Origin: Cydia pomonella
Lineage: Eukaryota; Arthropoda; Insecta; Lepidoptera; Tortricidae
Direction: 5' to 3'
DNA length: 64,000 nt
Assembly (NCBI RefSeq): GCF_033807575.1
Contig: NC_084717.1
Coordinates: 6,883,692 to 6,947,691 of the forward strand
The translations under genes were made by a program, and so were the position numbers. Below the pieces are notes generated by a model. The model ran no database searches. It saw only the letters and a program-made list of their open reading frames with translations, and had not been told where the DNA came from. Positions 45,351 through 57,214 of this stretch are shown here, piece by piece. Position 1 is the first letter of the stretch. Each line of letters opens with the position of its first letter.

Positions 45351-45716
45351 AACCGACTTCAAAAAAGAGAAAGATCATTAATTTGACCGTTTTTTGTATG
45401 TTAATTACCGCAGAAGTCCGTTATTTCTGAAACTATTTGAATAATCATTTTATGTACATTAATTTTAAGATTAAAAGTATATACATATGTGGTTTCAGAC
45501 CGATCTCGTTTATGTTAGAATCTAGTTCTGATGATGGTATTCACGAGAAATTAAGGGAACTCCTCAAATGCTTTATGCATACATCATGGCAATTTTTGTA
45601 TTTTCATCAACGATTCAAGTATTTACATTCAAAAAGTGCTTTTTTATGAATGAATTAAACATCGCTAGCGCATAAAAAAGGGATAATATTATATTTTACC
45701 CTTTTTGAAGTCGGTT
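45351..45716. repeat. Repeat with AACCGACTTCAAAAA inverted ends
   Basis: This 366-bp unit starts AACCGACTTCAAAAAAGAG and ends CTTTTTGAAGTCGGTT, a terminal signature very common in Lepidoptera. The frame at 45437-45649 shows no domain. Confidence 0.75.
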
Positions 45717-45814
45717 GGTCGGCATCTATCTTTGAGAATAGCTACATACAATAAGGTCACCATAATTTATCAATACGTATCAGATAAAAAACAACGGGTT
45801 GCGCTCCGGGAGTG

Positions 45815-45973
45815 CCGGCAGAAGGTGAAAACTTGAATATTAACGTTGTGCATTTTTGATATTTTGGAATGGTTAGGGAATAATTTTCCACGAATTGCTT
45901 TAATTATCAGTATAAAAATACTATCTATCATTTATGTGGTAAAATGCAATATTCAAGTTTTCACTTCTGCCGG
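45815..45973. mobile_element. MITE with CCGGCAGAAG ends
   Basis: The left end CCGGCAGAAGGTGAAAACTT is matched by the inverse AAGTTTTCACTTCTGCCGG, with one extra G in the left copy. The TIRs run about 27 bp around a 100-bp AT-rich core. Confidence 0.75.
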
Positions 45974-46327
45974 AAACAAAGAAATCATAAAATCATAGAA
46001 GTCTACTGGTTTCAATGACATTCTAACAGTTTTTCGATCAGGTCACGTGTCCGTCTTACGAATTTTCAATCTGACGAATCTGTCTGTCACGTGACACATT
46101 TTTTTCCCCCACACAAAAAGTGCACAGCGCCGCTAAAGGAGTTTTCACTTCAAAAACTCCAATAAACACATCGGTGCTAAAATTAAATTATCTACATAAT
46201 GAGCTCTCAGCAATCGTTTGTCTGTTTTTTCTTTTCAATAATAAAGTTTAATATTCTTTTAAAACACAAAATATATGTGTAAGAAAAAATTTAAATATTA
46301 TTTTTAGAGGTATTAACGCTAACTAAA

Positions 46328-46358
46328 CATGGATGGACGGATGGATGGATGGATGGAT
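46328..46358. repeat. (GGAT)n microsatellite
   Basis: Tandem GGAT units with one GGAC variant. Confidence 0.8.
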
Positions 46359-46414
46359 AAAGAGAACTAAATGGATAAATAGGTCTATTAGTAATTATAA
46401 AATAATCTAAGCAG

Positions 46415-46650
46415 CTATAGTCGACAGAGGTGAATCGGACCACGGCTACTCGGTTCGCGATGAAAAATTCATTGATATTTTAAATATTGCATTGATATGA
46501 GGCACTAAAAGAGCGTTGTACATCTCTTCTGTTAGCCTGCGACGCCAGTTATAAGCAGTATTTTCAATATCAACATTTTTTTTTAGTCTAACCCGATTTG
46601 ATTAGTGATCCGATTCGCCCTGTGATCCAATTCGCCTCGGTCTATTACTA
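46415..46650. repeat. MITE-like repeat with diverged ends
   Basis: 'AGAGGTGAATCGGACCAC' at the left and the inverse of 'TGATCCAATTCGCCTCGG' at the right are imperfect inverted ends. A second 'GATCCGATTCGCCCTG' adjoins the right one. Confidence 0.4.
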
Positions 46651-48396
46651 TTTCTACCCTTTTGAATGTAATAAAGATAAATATTCCTTTAACGCTCAAA
46701 ATTGTAGTGTAAAGATATTTTTAACCGTGTAACCGCTAACAGAACAAAGATCTATTGCTGTAAAGGAAGCTGAATAGACATTTTAACCCCGCTGAGCAAT
46801 AGCCGGGTTGAAATAAACTCCACGGTTAGCCGGGCGCGACTACGCATAACAAATTACTTTTTACTCGCTCGCTGCCCACTTTTCTGCTGCAGTGAAGACT
46901 GTATTCGAACTGACAGAACTGAAATGGAAATTCGAACTGCTGCGAAAATATTTTTTTAGTTTTATGCCATCTCTTTATCTGCGTGTTAGTTTCTCTCGCA
47001 TTTTGTATTAAGTTAGTATTATTCAGAATATTCAAACTCAAGAGTTACCGACGAATAGTGTTGTGAAAACCTTGATTCCTTCGAGTCTTCTGCTTTAAGA
47101 CTTGACTTAATTTTTAAGATTCGTGTGATTAAGTGAGACCTTGAGTTATTTAAAACTTGTTATAGACCCGAGTATTTTATAAAGACTTGAATCCTTTTAA
47201 GACTTTTTTTTTTGCAAATTGTAGAGCTCTTCACTGTTATTTAAATTAAAATCCACTGAATTGTTTTCGGATTCTGTATTCGGAGATAAGAGTTCTTTTT
47301 ATTTGCGCTTGAAAAAGACTTTATAAAAATTGTCCGATAAAAGAAAGGGTGGCAGATGAAATTCGATACTATCCTGCCTCAATTACTTTCTAATGCTGAT
47401 ATTTCCTCGCAATGGAGATAACTGGGATAAGTATGACGTCCGTAAACGTGATCATTTTTCTGCGGTTACTCAATCTGCTCAGCAATTTTGTTTTTGCGGA
47501 GAAAAACTGATGAGCATTTAGAATTTTGCAGGAAAAAAATTAATATATTTAGTGAGAGGTGAAATAAGCTTTGTCGGGAGTAAATGCCTGGGTGCTCTCT
47601 GCACCAAAAAACACCATGTAAAAAATCAATTAGTAAGAAAATCGAACATAAAAAAAACCTAACAGATACAAACTTGGATTAAAACACCTAACCACCGATT
47701 CAATCGCACGCCTTAGACTCGGCTGCTAGTACTCCGTTTGCCGTTCCCATGTCATAGTAGTGTTTTTAGTAAACGTTTTAAATGAATGTTGTAACTGGTA
47801 CTTAAGCGAATTCTCAACAGTTAAACTGCCATTTCAATTGCAACAGCATTGTAGCGCAGTATTGCTACACGCTGCATTGTTGCTAGAAACGTCAATTATA
47901 CGGGACTTTGACATTGAAATTGACATTTCCTGCGGCAATTCTCTGCTACATAATAAAGCAGACTCCATTGCTGCAGGAAAAAAACATTTTATCAAGAAAA
48001 TTGACCATTAATTTGTCGTTTCCTGCAGTATACAGTCGGCAGTATTACTGAGCTACAATGCTGTTTAAATTGGAATGTAAACTTTATTAGTAATGTACTA
48101 TAGACGTGCGTAGATTTCAAAAGTTTTAAGTCCTAACAAACCCATGTGGGTTAATATTATTTATGACATGTAAGCAATCGCCAAGTGGCTTAACTAAACG
48201 AGACTTTTTTGTGAACATAAGCGGAAATAATACATGATTTGGTGCTACATGTGGCGGATTATAATTGCAACTTTCGTGCAATAATCGTTTAGATTTTAAA
48301 CCAGTTTCTGTATTTACCTACATGTATGTTTTATTTTACCTATCAAACATTCGCTTTCCATGCTGTTTAGTACCTTGTTACGTTACAATTTACCTG
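46651..48396. other. Intergenic DNA, nothing firm
   Basis: AT-rich. A stretch at about 47830-48060 contains paired words ('GCAGTATTGCTACACGCTGC', 'TTTCCTGC') that may be a decayed palindromic repeat, but limits are unclear. No gene. Confidence 0.4.
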
Positions 48397-49204
48397 TTTT
48401 TAGGGTTCTTAAAACGGAACCCTTATAGATTCGTCATGTCCGTCTGTCTGTCCGTTTATGTCACAGCCACTTTTTCCCGAAACTATAAGAGCTATACTGT
48501 TCAAACTTGGTTAGTAGATATATTCTATGAACCGTATTAAGATTTAATACACAAAAATAGAAAAAAAAAACAATAAATTTTGGGGGTTCCCCATACTTAG
48601 AACTGAAACTCAAAAAATCTAAAAATCTTTTTTAGGTCTTCAAAAATTATATTGAGGTTTCTAATATCATTTTTTTCTTAACTGAATAGTTTGCTCGAGA
48701 GACACTTCTAAAGTGGTAAAATGTGTGTCCCCCCCCCTGTAACTTCTAAAATAAGAGAATGATAAACCTAAAAAAAATATTATGTACATTAGCATGCAAA
48801 CTTCCACCGAAAATTGGTTTGAACGAGATCTAGTTAGTAGTTTTTTTTAATACGTCATAAAATTATAGAAACAATTTTTTTTCATCAAACCCATACGTGT
48901 GGGGTATCTATGGATAGGTCTTCAAAAATGATATTTAGGTTTCGAACATCATTTTTTTCTAAATTGAATAGTTTGCGCGAGAGACACTTCCAAAGTGGTA
49001 AAATGTGTCCCCCCCCCCCTGTAACTTCTAAAATAATAGAATGACAAATCTAAAAAAATATATGATATACATTACGAGTACCATGCAAACTTCCGCCGAA
49101 AATTGGTTTGAACGAGGTCTAGTAAGTTGTTTTTTTTAATACGTCATAAATGGTACGGAACCCTTCATGGGCGAGTCCGACTCGCACTTGGCCGCTTTTT
49201 TTTT
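48397..49204 (-). repeat. GGGTTCCGTA-family repeat with internal duplication
   Basis: Minus strand: it starts AAAAAAAAGCGGCCAAGTGCGAG, then 'AAGGGTTCCGTACCA', and ends 'ATAAGGGTTCCG...AACCCTAAAAA' after the GACAGACAGACGGACATG block. Both ends of the family are present. Inside, about 235 bp occur twice in tandem. Confidence 0.8.
48635..49149 (-). repeat. Two tandem units of about 282 bp
   Basis: 'GGTCTTCAAAAAT' at 48635 and 48917 each leads through 'GAGAGACACTTC', 'AAGTGGTAAAATGTGT', a run of C's, 'CTGTAACTTCTAAAATAA' and 'AAAATTGGTTTGAACGAG' to 'AATACGTCATAAA'. The copies differ by scattered substitutions and poly-C length. Confidence 0.9.
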
Positions 49205-49739
49205 AAATTGAATATTAGCACGAATCCACAAACAAGTGATATGCAGTGTGAATAAACAGTGAACAATAAAACAGTAAAGTAAAAACTACGGCTGATTCAC
49301 TCCAGGCGTACGAGTATTTGCATGCAAACAAAATTATCAGATAAGAGCTTGCTAAACTTAACTTTCGGTAGGTTACTTAATTGAACTGGCAAAGGAAATA
49401 CATTCAAAATAAATTCTTAGTAGCACGTGGACGTTGACCTTGTTTGTACTTGGCTTGACACCAGTTATTATTTATAGTTGTTGCCTTATTAAAGTAGTGC
49501 CTATGTCTCTTTAGCTACTCTAATTTTCTATTTAAATTTGCCATTAATCAATGACATTACTTAGATAAAGTACCATTAATTTTAAAGCACGTATCGGCTT
49601 AAACATTTAGCATAAACTTTAAACAAAGTATTTCTAGCTAGTTAAGTTTAAAGTTAAAAATATCAATAATAACTTCTCATTTATTTTCGGTCAATCCTTA
49701 AGTGTTAGATATCATAATCCACGCAACTTTCGAAAGTTT
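49205..49739. other. Intergenic DNA, nothing recognised
   Basis: AT-rich, no gene or family seen. Confidence 0.4.
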
Positions 49740-50025
49740 GTACATACGGAAGTATCACGGCTAATAAAGGCCTTCAGGGATTTTTTGGGGCTGCCCTGGC
49801 GCTGCAGCGCATCAGGAATGTTCGCCGAGTGGAGCACAGCTGACTTCCACGCAGTGTTGTGAAAGAGGGTGGCCTCCCTGTAACTTGCGGTTCCTGAACA
49901 CATAATAGAGAGCTTGTAATATGGATAGCAGGGGCGGCGGGTCCATACAACTCGATTCCCACCGGCTTGCCTAAAATTTATTGCTATATAAACCAAACTT
50001 ATATATCATCATTAAAATTAAAAAT
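49740..50025 (+). pseudogene. Third, most truncated copy of the 1.2-5.6 kb LINE family
   Basis: From 49763 the plus-strand frame reads IKAFRDFLGLPWRCSASGMF, aligning to FRALMGLSRYCSASGMF of the ORF2 at 1394-4210, then ADFHAVL-stop-KRVASL. It ends in ATTAAAATTAAAAATA, the same tail type. Stops and a small deletion make it dead. Confidence 0.75.
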
Positions 50026-50331
50026 ATATCCATAATGAAAACACTACGTATTACATTACCTTGGAATTGATAACACGATTTACTAAAGCACTAATCATAG
50101 CAGGCGCGCGAAGTGAAGCTAAGCTTGACTATTCATTCATGCGCCACTACACAGATACGAAAACTCACGCACACGCTCATAAAGTTTGCTATAGAGAGTT
50201 CAAGCGAATGAGCTTCAAAGCAACTCGGTCTTGTATCGGGTTATTCATTTGAATAAAAACCTTAAACGTAATAGCATAAGGTTTATATTGGAAAAATGCA
50301 CGCACATATTCATAAAGTCCGCGAACACTGA

Positions 50332-50457
50332 GGGGCCTACCGCGAACACCGTAGTACGCAAGTTGCGGGCTACTTTCTCTTTTACTCCAATGGCGTAACT
50401 AGTGTGACAGAGAAAGATGCTCGCAATTTGCGAACTTCGGGGTACGCGGTAGGCCCT
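50332..50457. mobile_element. Palindromic MITE, same family as 18917-19027
   Basis: The left arm begins GGGGCCTACCGCGAACACCG and the right arm ends GGTACGCGGTAGGCCCTC. The arms pair for about 50 bp with mismatches. Confidence 0.75.
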
Positions 50458-51377
50458 CTGTACACGGCCGCGACAACGTTAGTTATTATTAACATGCTGC
50501 TTCATTTGAATTTAAACCTTAAATACAAACAGGTAAGATTTATATTGGAGTGTAATGTTTCACAATTTTGAATCGGGTGGCGTTTGCCGCGCGAATGCTT
50601 AATATTGCCATACAAAAACATTGAATTGAATAAATGGGTAAAATTGTACAGTATTTACTATCATTGATACCAATTTTTGTAAAAACCTTTAAAAAAAAGA
50701 TGAATTTTAATAGAAAAATCCAAGAATCTTATGTAGTCTCAAGTTTAATAATTTGATAAAGAACGTTTCTTCAAAGAAAGTACTGTTTGTAGGTTTGTAG
50801 TAATAGGTTTTAGAATTTGTGTGTTTGTGAACACTCCCGTCACGGTTGTTACCAAGGCTTGTTGTTATTATTAGAGTTTTAAATGTTTTTATGTGATTTT
50901 ACTTACTTGTGTGCACAAATTTATATATAAAGTTACTAAACCAGTGATATTTTGTATGTTGTGTGTAGGTATAATAGTATGGCAAAGGTGGTTATACACT
51001 AACTGCAAAAGGTCGCGCCCAAGGACACACCTAGCGCACGCCTCACTTTTATCGTGAAAAAAAAAAGTACATAATGTTAAGGTGTTTTTTTTTGTTCCGA
51101 GTTGCCTAGCTAGAATTTTCACGCGCCGCTACTGATGGATAGATAAAGTAGTGTAATCAAAAAGCATAATATGAAGCTTTCTGCTTTTCATGAACACATA
51201 CTCGTATTTTACATCACATCACGTCACATAATCTGGGGAAATGCGGCAAAAAGTCAATTTATATACCTTGAACCTTGTCAACGTGCTCTGATAAAGGTCA
51301 TGTATTTCAAGAAAAGATAATTTTTTTATCAGATCAGTGATCTCCTTTCGGTCAGAAAACTATTTATCTTGCAATCA
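50458..51377. other. Intergenic DNA, nothing recognised
   Basis: AT-rich, no gene or family seen. Confidence 0.4.
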
Positions 51378-51745
51378 ACATCCCGCAGTCACTGAAAACA
51401 AGACTGATATCTCTGCAAGACAGAATTCGGAATGTGGACAGTCGCCAACGCACACAAGTTTCCGACATCGCCAAAAGAATTGCGCAGCTGAAGTGGGAAT
51501 GGGCCGGCCATATATCTCACAGGGATGATGACCGATGGGGCCAGCGAGTACTGTTCTGGAGACCTCGACTGGGAAGCCGAGGTGACGGAAAACCACGAGC
51601 CAGATGGTCGGACGATATCAGAAAGACGGCAGGGCTGACCTAGCATAGAACCGCCGCATGCAGAACAACATGGAAATCCATGAAAGAGGCATATGGTCAG
51701 CAGTGGACGCATATATGCTGAGAAGAGAAAGAGAGAGAGAGAGAA
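51378..51745 (+). pseudogene. RTE-like LINE, 3' coding end
   Basis: The frame reads LQDRIRNVDSRQRTQVSDIA, LKWEWAGHISHRDDDRWGQR and RARWSDDIRKTAG, stops at 51643, and continues out of frame as WKSMKEAYGQQWT. These are standard C-terminal blocks of an insect RTE-group endonuclease-reverse transcriptase, the WAGHI...RWSDD pair in particular. Nothing of the polymerase core remains. It ends in an AGAGAGAG tail at about 51722-51744. Confidence 0.85.
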
Positions 51746-51896
51746 TCCTAGTAAGTAAAAGAAAAATAGTAAACGTAGCTATGACCTCACATACAGCTCG
51801 CAGCGCAGTGCAATGCTAAATCTTCATACCTCTACAATAAAATCAACAGGAAACTTGATATTCACTCAAAACCATACCACGAGTGTATACGCATAC

Positions 51897-52050
<154 letters not shown>

Positions 52051-52106
52051 ACATTGTCTGACTGTCATCTCATTTACATGTGTTTTTATAAAAAAAAAAA
52101 ATAATA

Positions 52107-52250
52107 ATGTATGTATGCATGTATGTATGTATGTAAACACTTTATTGTATATAAGGGACTAGTAAAATACAATAAAAAAATTGGCAATGTACAAAGGCGA
52201 ACTTATCCCTATAAGGGATCTCTTCCAGTCAACCTTTGAGCAATAATTTA
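52107..52250 (-). repeat. LINE 3' UTR fragment with (ACAT)n tail
   Basis: Minus strand: 'AAAGGTTGACTGGAAGAGAT', 'GATAAGTTCGCCTTTGTAC', 'ATACAATAAAGTG', then a run of ACAT/GCAT units. I recognise this order as the 3' end of a common lepidopteran LINE/SINE lineage. It is related to 57215-57315. Confidence 0.55.
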
Positions 52251-52972
52251 AGTGTATTTGTGTAAGGGCTATTATAAATGTCATATTTTCACAGCAACTA
52301 CTGTAGAGAGTTAATTCGATAATTGTGGCCAAGTCAGTTAGCGGCCCGGTATAGATATAGACGTGATTTGGAAAACTCTTTAACTAGGTAAGTTTCCCTG
52401 TTACATTGCATGCCATAATTTTCTCGCACTTCGCCCAGATTACGTAAGTATTGCAAGAGCAACAAAGTTGTATGACAAGTCTGGCGTTTAAATACATGGT
52501 ACGATATCCAGGTCTACATTCTAGGTCTATTACAAATCTGTTTAGAAAAGTTTTGCTTATTTCATATAACGATAATATACAGTTGCTTTAAAACATTCAC
52601 TATGAAAGGTAAGGTAGGTAAGGTAGAAACACTAATGAAACATGCATTATATATTATACCTCTATGCCTACACGAATTCTGATCCACTACTCACTTGAAC
52701 TCACGGCCACTGGATCGATACTCCAGCGCTCTGCCATCTGAGCCACCAAGACCTCATCCATAGGCAGCAAATTTTCCACCATATGGGTCTAGGGGACCCT
52801 AGCGACATCTACCATAAGAACGTTACACTTCTTAGACGGCTACCGGAGTTCCAAGTCATATTGGAAATTCACCAGTAACGATGTGCTACCCATACTAAAT
52901 TAATTTTTAACAAGCATAAACGTCTGCGAACGATGCTATTAAGCTAATAAATTTAAAAGTTGAAAAATTACT

Positions 52973-53044
52973 GTCTTGGGTGAGACTTGAACTCACGGCC
53001 TCTGGATCGATACTCCAGCGCTCTGCTATCTGAGCCACCAAGAC
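52973..53044 (-). tRNA. tRNA-like cloverleaf, loop triplet ATC (probably repeat-borne)
   Basis: The 72 bases fold fully: acceptor GTCTTGG/CCAAGAC (7 of 7), D stem GCTC/GAGC, anticodon stem CTGGA/TCCAG around GTATCGA, and T stem GTGAG/CTCAC around TTCAAGT. A and B boxes are in place. The loop triplet is ATC, which is not a standard eukaryotic Asp anticodon, and position 32 is a purine. I therefore think it is a tRNA-derived repeat rather than a working gene. Confidence 0.4.
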
Positions 53045-53241
53045 CTCATCGAAAGGTAGCAAATTTTCCACCATATGGGTCTAGGGCGACCCTAGTGACA
53101 TCTACCGTAAGAACGTTACACTTCTTAGACGGCTACCGGAGTTCCAAGTCATATTGGAAATTCACCAGTAACGATGTGCTACCCATACTAAATTAATATA
53201 TATGGTGGAATATGGTGGAAAATTTGCTGTCTATGGATGAG

Positions 53242-53313
53242 GACTTGGTGGCTCAGATGGCAGAGCGCTGGAGTATCGCTCCAGAGGCCGTGAGTTCAAG
53301 TCTCACCCAAGAC
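53242..53313 (+). tRNA. tRNA-like sequence, inverted copy (probably repeat-borne)
   Basis: Same fold as the copy at 52973-53044 with one acceptor mismatch (GACTTGG) and a GTATCGC loop, again giving ATC. A truncated third copy lies at 52690-52752 on the minus strand and lacks the 3' acceptor strand. Confidence 0.35.
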
Positions 53314-53337
53314 AGTAATTTTTCCACTTTTAAATTT

Positions 53338-53575
53338 ATTCTGTAGCTCTTTGTTAAACTGCTACAGAATGGTAGATACTTTTGAAGCGTTGTTTGAACA
53401 ATTAAGACTCTCAAATATTTTAAAAAGAAGAAAGACTTATGAACGTAAATTCTAGAAATTTATTTATCTATATTTGGAAAAGTTATCCGGAATATCAGAT
53501 ACTTTTGGCGCGTTGTTTTATCCGCTACTATTGATGCTGACTGTACCTAAAATTCAGTATTTCATCGAACCAAAT
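53338..53575. repeat. Interspersed repeat with 'GCTACTATTGATGCTG' end
   Basis: 'AGATACTTTTG(A/G)(A/C)GCGTTGTTT' appears twice (about 53382 and 53498), the second followed by 'ATCCGCTACTATTGATGCTG'. The same words occur inverted at 60276-60345 and as a fragment at 39605-39635, so this is a dispersed family. Confidence 0.6.
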
Positions 53576-54389
53576 GCCGAGGTCATTTACAATAACTTAA
53601 GTACATTCTAGTTTCTGACCAGCCAGTTCGTAGTCATAGTGAATATTCTCTTTTTTATTACAAAAAGATAATTATCACAACACATTATTATATTTCAAAA
53701 ACTAATATAATAATAAAACTAAACTAAGTCAAACGTATACCGTGATCACATGCGGTTATATACTCGTCGGAACTAATTGCAGATACCTATCATACGGATT
53801 TTATGCGCAGAAGGGCGTAAATATGCAGGTAATTATACCTAAGTACTCATATTTCTTGCCAAGCTAATGAACAGTATTATAACCACTACTTCTACTCACA
53901 GTGAACTATATACTTATCAACCTTGTAATTCCTATGAATATACGCCATTTTAAAATTATAAGTCGAGGTAAAGGTCGGCAGTTGCCCGCGATCAAGGTCC
54001 CATGACAGTTAAATTAAAATGTAGCAAGTACAGTGAATTTATATGAATTTCGTGGAGCGTTACTACATTTTAATTGTGATAGTACATACACTGGTATGCA
54101 GCCAGGTCCAATTGTGTCGCCTTAATCTTTTAATATTCGGATGTGGTTTGAAATAGTTTTCGTTTATGTTTTTGTTAACGAATGTTCGCGTTAAGAATGC
54201 AGTGGATCATCATTTAAATTAAATCGGTTAACACACAAAGGATAGGACACAACCGTTGCGTGCGAAAGTATGCCTTGAACTGGACACTGTGAACTTGACT
54301 TTCTAATAAGAAACGATTTGATTGGTATGTGACGTGGAAATGATGGATTCACTGCATTGTTAACGCGAATGAACTACAAGTACTTATAA
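53576..54389. other. Intergenic DNA, nothing recognised
   Basis: AT-rich, no gene or family seen. Confidence 0.4.
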
Positions 54390-54640
54390 TAGTGTCCGAC
54401 CAAAATTTCGGTTTTGGTTTCGATTTCGGCAGGATTCGGCATGAAAATCATGTTTTGACCAATGGTTTGCTTTTGGCCAAAAAACTGCCTAATCTTTCGG
54501 CCGCGCCGAAACTTAAAAGATTGTATTTTCGGTAGTAAACGTCCAAAAGTTCCATTTAAATTTTCCAATTCCATTTAAAATACGGCGAAAAGTAGAGCAA
54601 AACCGGCAAACCTTCGGTTTCGGTTTCGGAGATATATAAG
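54390..54640. repeat. TTCGGTTTCGG cryptic repeat
   Basis: Degenerate TTCGGTTT/TTTCGGC words at both ends ('TTCGGTTTTGGTTTCG', 'CTTCGGTTTCGGTTTCGG') flank 'CTTTCGGCCGCGCCGAAAC', which is itself palindromic. This is a dispersed lepidopteran-type repeat. The small frame on the minus strand is an artefact. Confidence 0.6.
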
Positions 54641-57214
54641 ATAGATAATAGTCATAAGTTCATAACTATGTAATTAATTGTTATTTTTATATTTAGTAGG
54701 TAAATATATGTGCGATCTATTTTAGACAACCCGTAGATATTTTAAAGCTTTGGTGAGACTTAGGAATATTAAATGTAAGAATGTTGTATGTGTCAAAACT
54801 ACTATACGGGAAAAAATACTTAAAATAAGTTTGAGATATAAGTACATCAGTAGGTAATTTATTATAATTAATGTTAATATGCAAATAAACTTATTTAATT
54901 TTCAGAGAACTTCTTGAATTAAAATTTTAAAGTGCATAAGAAAATTTTAATTTGAACAAACAATTGATACAAAACGAGATTGATACTTTCAAAAGAAGTT
55001 GCCGAATAGCTAAAAAAAACTGCGCTTTTTTGCACTAGGCTACATTATAATGGATGGATGGATTTTATTTCGGAGCGATTATTTACTTTAATCTTACTCT
55101 TTGATATTTTTAGATTATTCTATTATTCCTGTATTAAGCAAAGAACTAGTACCATTGATACGGATTTTACTACTTACACGAAATTATAACTGCTTATCTC
55201 TTCTTAATACATATTAATATTTAATCAAACAATTACGCCTTGTCTGAGCACGTTCTTCCTAAAATTGGACCGCTTATTTCCCGAACCTCCTGTCTTTTTT
55301 TTACTCTTTAAAGCGATCTTAACAACACACAAGTTAAGGTTGTTTTTTATATGTCATGAATATGAGTAATAGAAAGTAATATTGTAAATTACGTAGTCTA
55401 TTATTAGCGTCTAAACCACAAAAGCAGAAAATGAGCAAAAGGCTTTCTGAAATCGACAGCTACATGAAAATACGTATGTAAGTACGTACAAAATTAGGTT
55501 TTAGGATTTTAAATACAACCACGCACATTAGTAAAGGTTTACATATTTTTGGAAGAATATCAAATGTACAGCCAGCTGCATAGTAAGGTGACGTTTTGCC
55601 AGCTGCGGTCACGTAGTGATTTTAAAATGAATTTTATAAATACCAAATATATTCATTTACACATATTTGTTATTATAAAGTAGATTTCAATAGAAATGAC
55701 CAATAATGTAAACAAATACAGATTTTTTTATAATTTATTACTTATAAAACAAATTTATAAAATGTTTTACTATGAATTAAAACCTAACAACAATATCAAT
55801 AATATTTTTAATAGTTTCTAAATGCCATAATATTTTTACTGCTCTACTGCTATTGCGCAACAGAACTCAAGTAAACCCTAATAATTTCTAAATACTGCAC
55901 ATCTACACTGCAACTAGCTGAAAATAAACAAACAACTTCCACCTGCTTAAGCGTTTCGTGAAGTTGTGGGTTAACGCACGAAACAGCAGGAAAAGTACCT
56001 CTAAAGTTGCTGCTCTTTGTTTTTTCTTTCAGCCAAAGGAAACTAGGAATGGAGATTAATTTATTACGTCTCGGGGAAAACATGGAAACCGGTAGAAAGT
56101 AGAAAGCTCTCTATTAAGTGGAGCGGGCGGGGAGCAGAACGATTAATTATGATTTCTTCTAATGCCCGCGGATGTGGCCGGCTCCGCGACATCCGATGCT
56201 ATTACGTTACTTGATGGAGACTTATTGCTATAGCGGAGTTTACATTACTATTCACTCCTTTTGTGCTGGAATTTTTCAGTTGAATAGCTGGATGGCCGAG
56301 ACTAATGTAATTAATATTCTTTCTACAATAGACTTAAAAAGTGAGGTTCTTAACTTGACCGTTCTTTTTGTAAGAACTTATTTTAAACGATATTTTTCCA
56401 GATTTTACTGGAACTATGCATGTTTTCACTAATAATTTGTCGCGTTTGTTACCTCAGTCAAGATCAAATAGTTTGTTCTACATAGTTTAGGGTTTTTGCG
56501 ATTAGTACTTATTCAGTATTCTTTTCTTGCAAACCATGGTAAATATTTAGTTCTTATACATATCATATGGTACCACATGATACCCTGAATAGGGTATGGC
56601 AAATATCAGGTATTATACACGAGAAAAACGATTCTTTCGTAGAAATTTCTTTGAAATAATCTCGAAATAACAAAAATTGCGTTTATACAATTTCTCGTTT
56701 TAGAGAATTTGTCGACATATTAATAAAATAATGCTCGGTAAAATGAAGATAAAATAAAGGATATGTACTCGTACTCAATTTCTATCTCTTTACGTAACCA
56801 GACCCCTTATTCCTGTAGTTTCGTAAGTAGACATTGTCATTTCTTATAATTACTTTTTCGTCTGCTCGCACAAGATTAATGTTAATTACCTATTAGTTTA
56901 ATGTAGCGGTAAGTTAGCTATTAATTAGGAGATGCTTTTAAAAATAGGTTTCATTAGAACGGGGTCAAGATGCTGGAAGTAGGGTGCGCTGCAAGTAGTT
57001 CCAGCTCCAGTGCATTAGGAAAGAGTTTGTGTATAAGAACTGAGCTTACGATCAAATTGTTGACCTGGTTTGCTTGTATTAGTATTATTGTTTCTTTTTA
57101 TGTACTTTGTAAGCAAGTTGTTTTCCTTGTAAATTGAATCAACTTTTTACAATGCAATAAATATTTGTAAGCAGTTTACATATACTCTTTAGTCTAAGTT
57201 TAGCTATACATTAT
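54641..57214. other. Long AT-rich intergenic stretch, nothing recognised
   Basis: Frames such as 55850-56083 and 56172-56432 have no motif and no support. I see no host exon by eye. Confidence 0.4.

Larger units (their letters stand above)
52690..53335. repeat. tRNA-like repeat array: tandem plus inverted copies
   Basis: A unit of about 292 bp occurs in tandem on the minus strand (compare 52691-52905 with 52982-53198). A third, partial unit follows in inverse orientation at 53205-53335. Each unit holds a tRNA-like sequence followed by a CAGTAATTTTTC linker and a body with 'GGGTAGCACATCGTTACTGG' and 'CGGTAGCCGTCTAAGAAG'. Confidence 0.85.
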
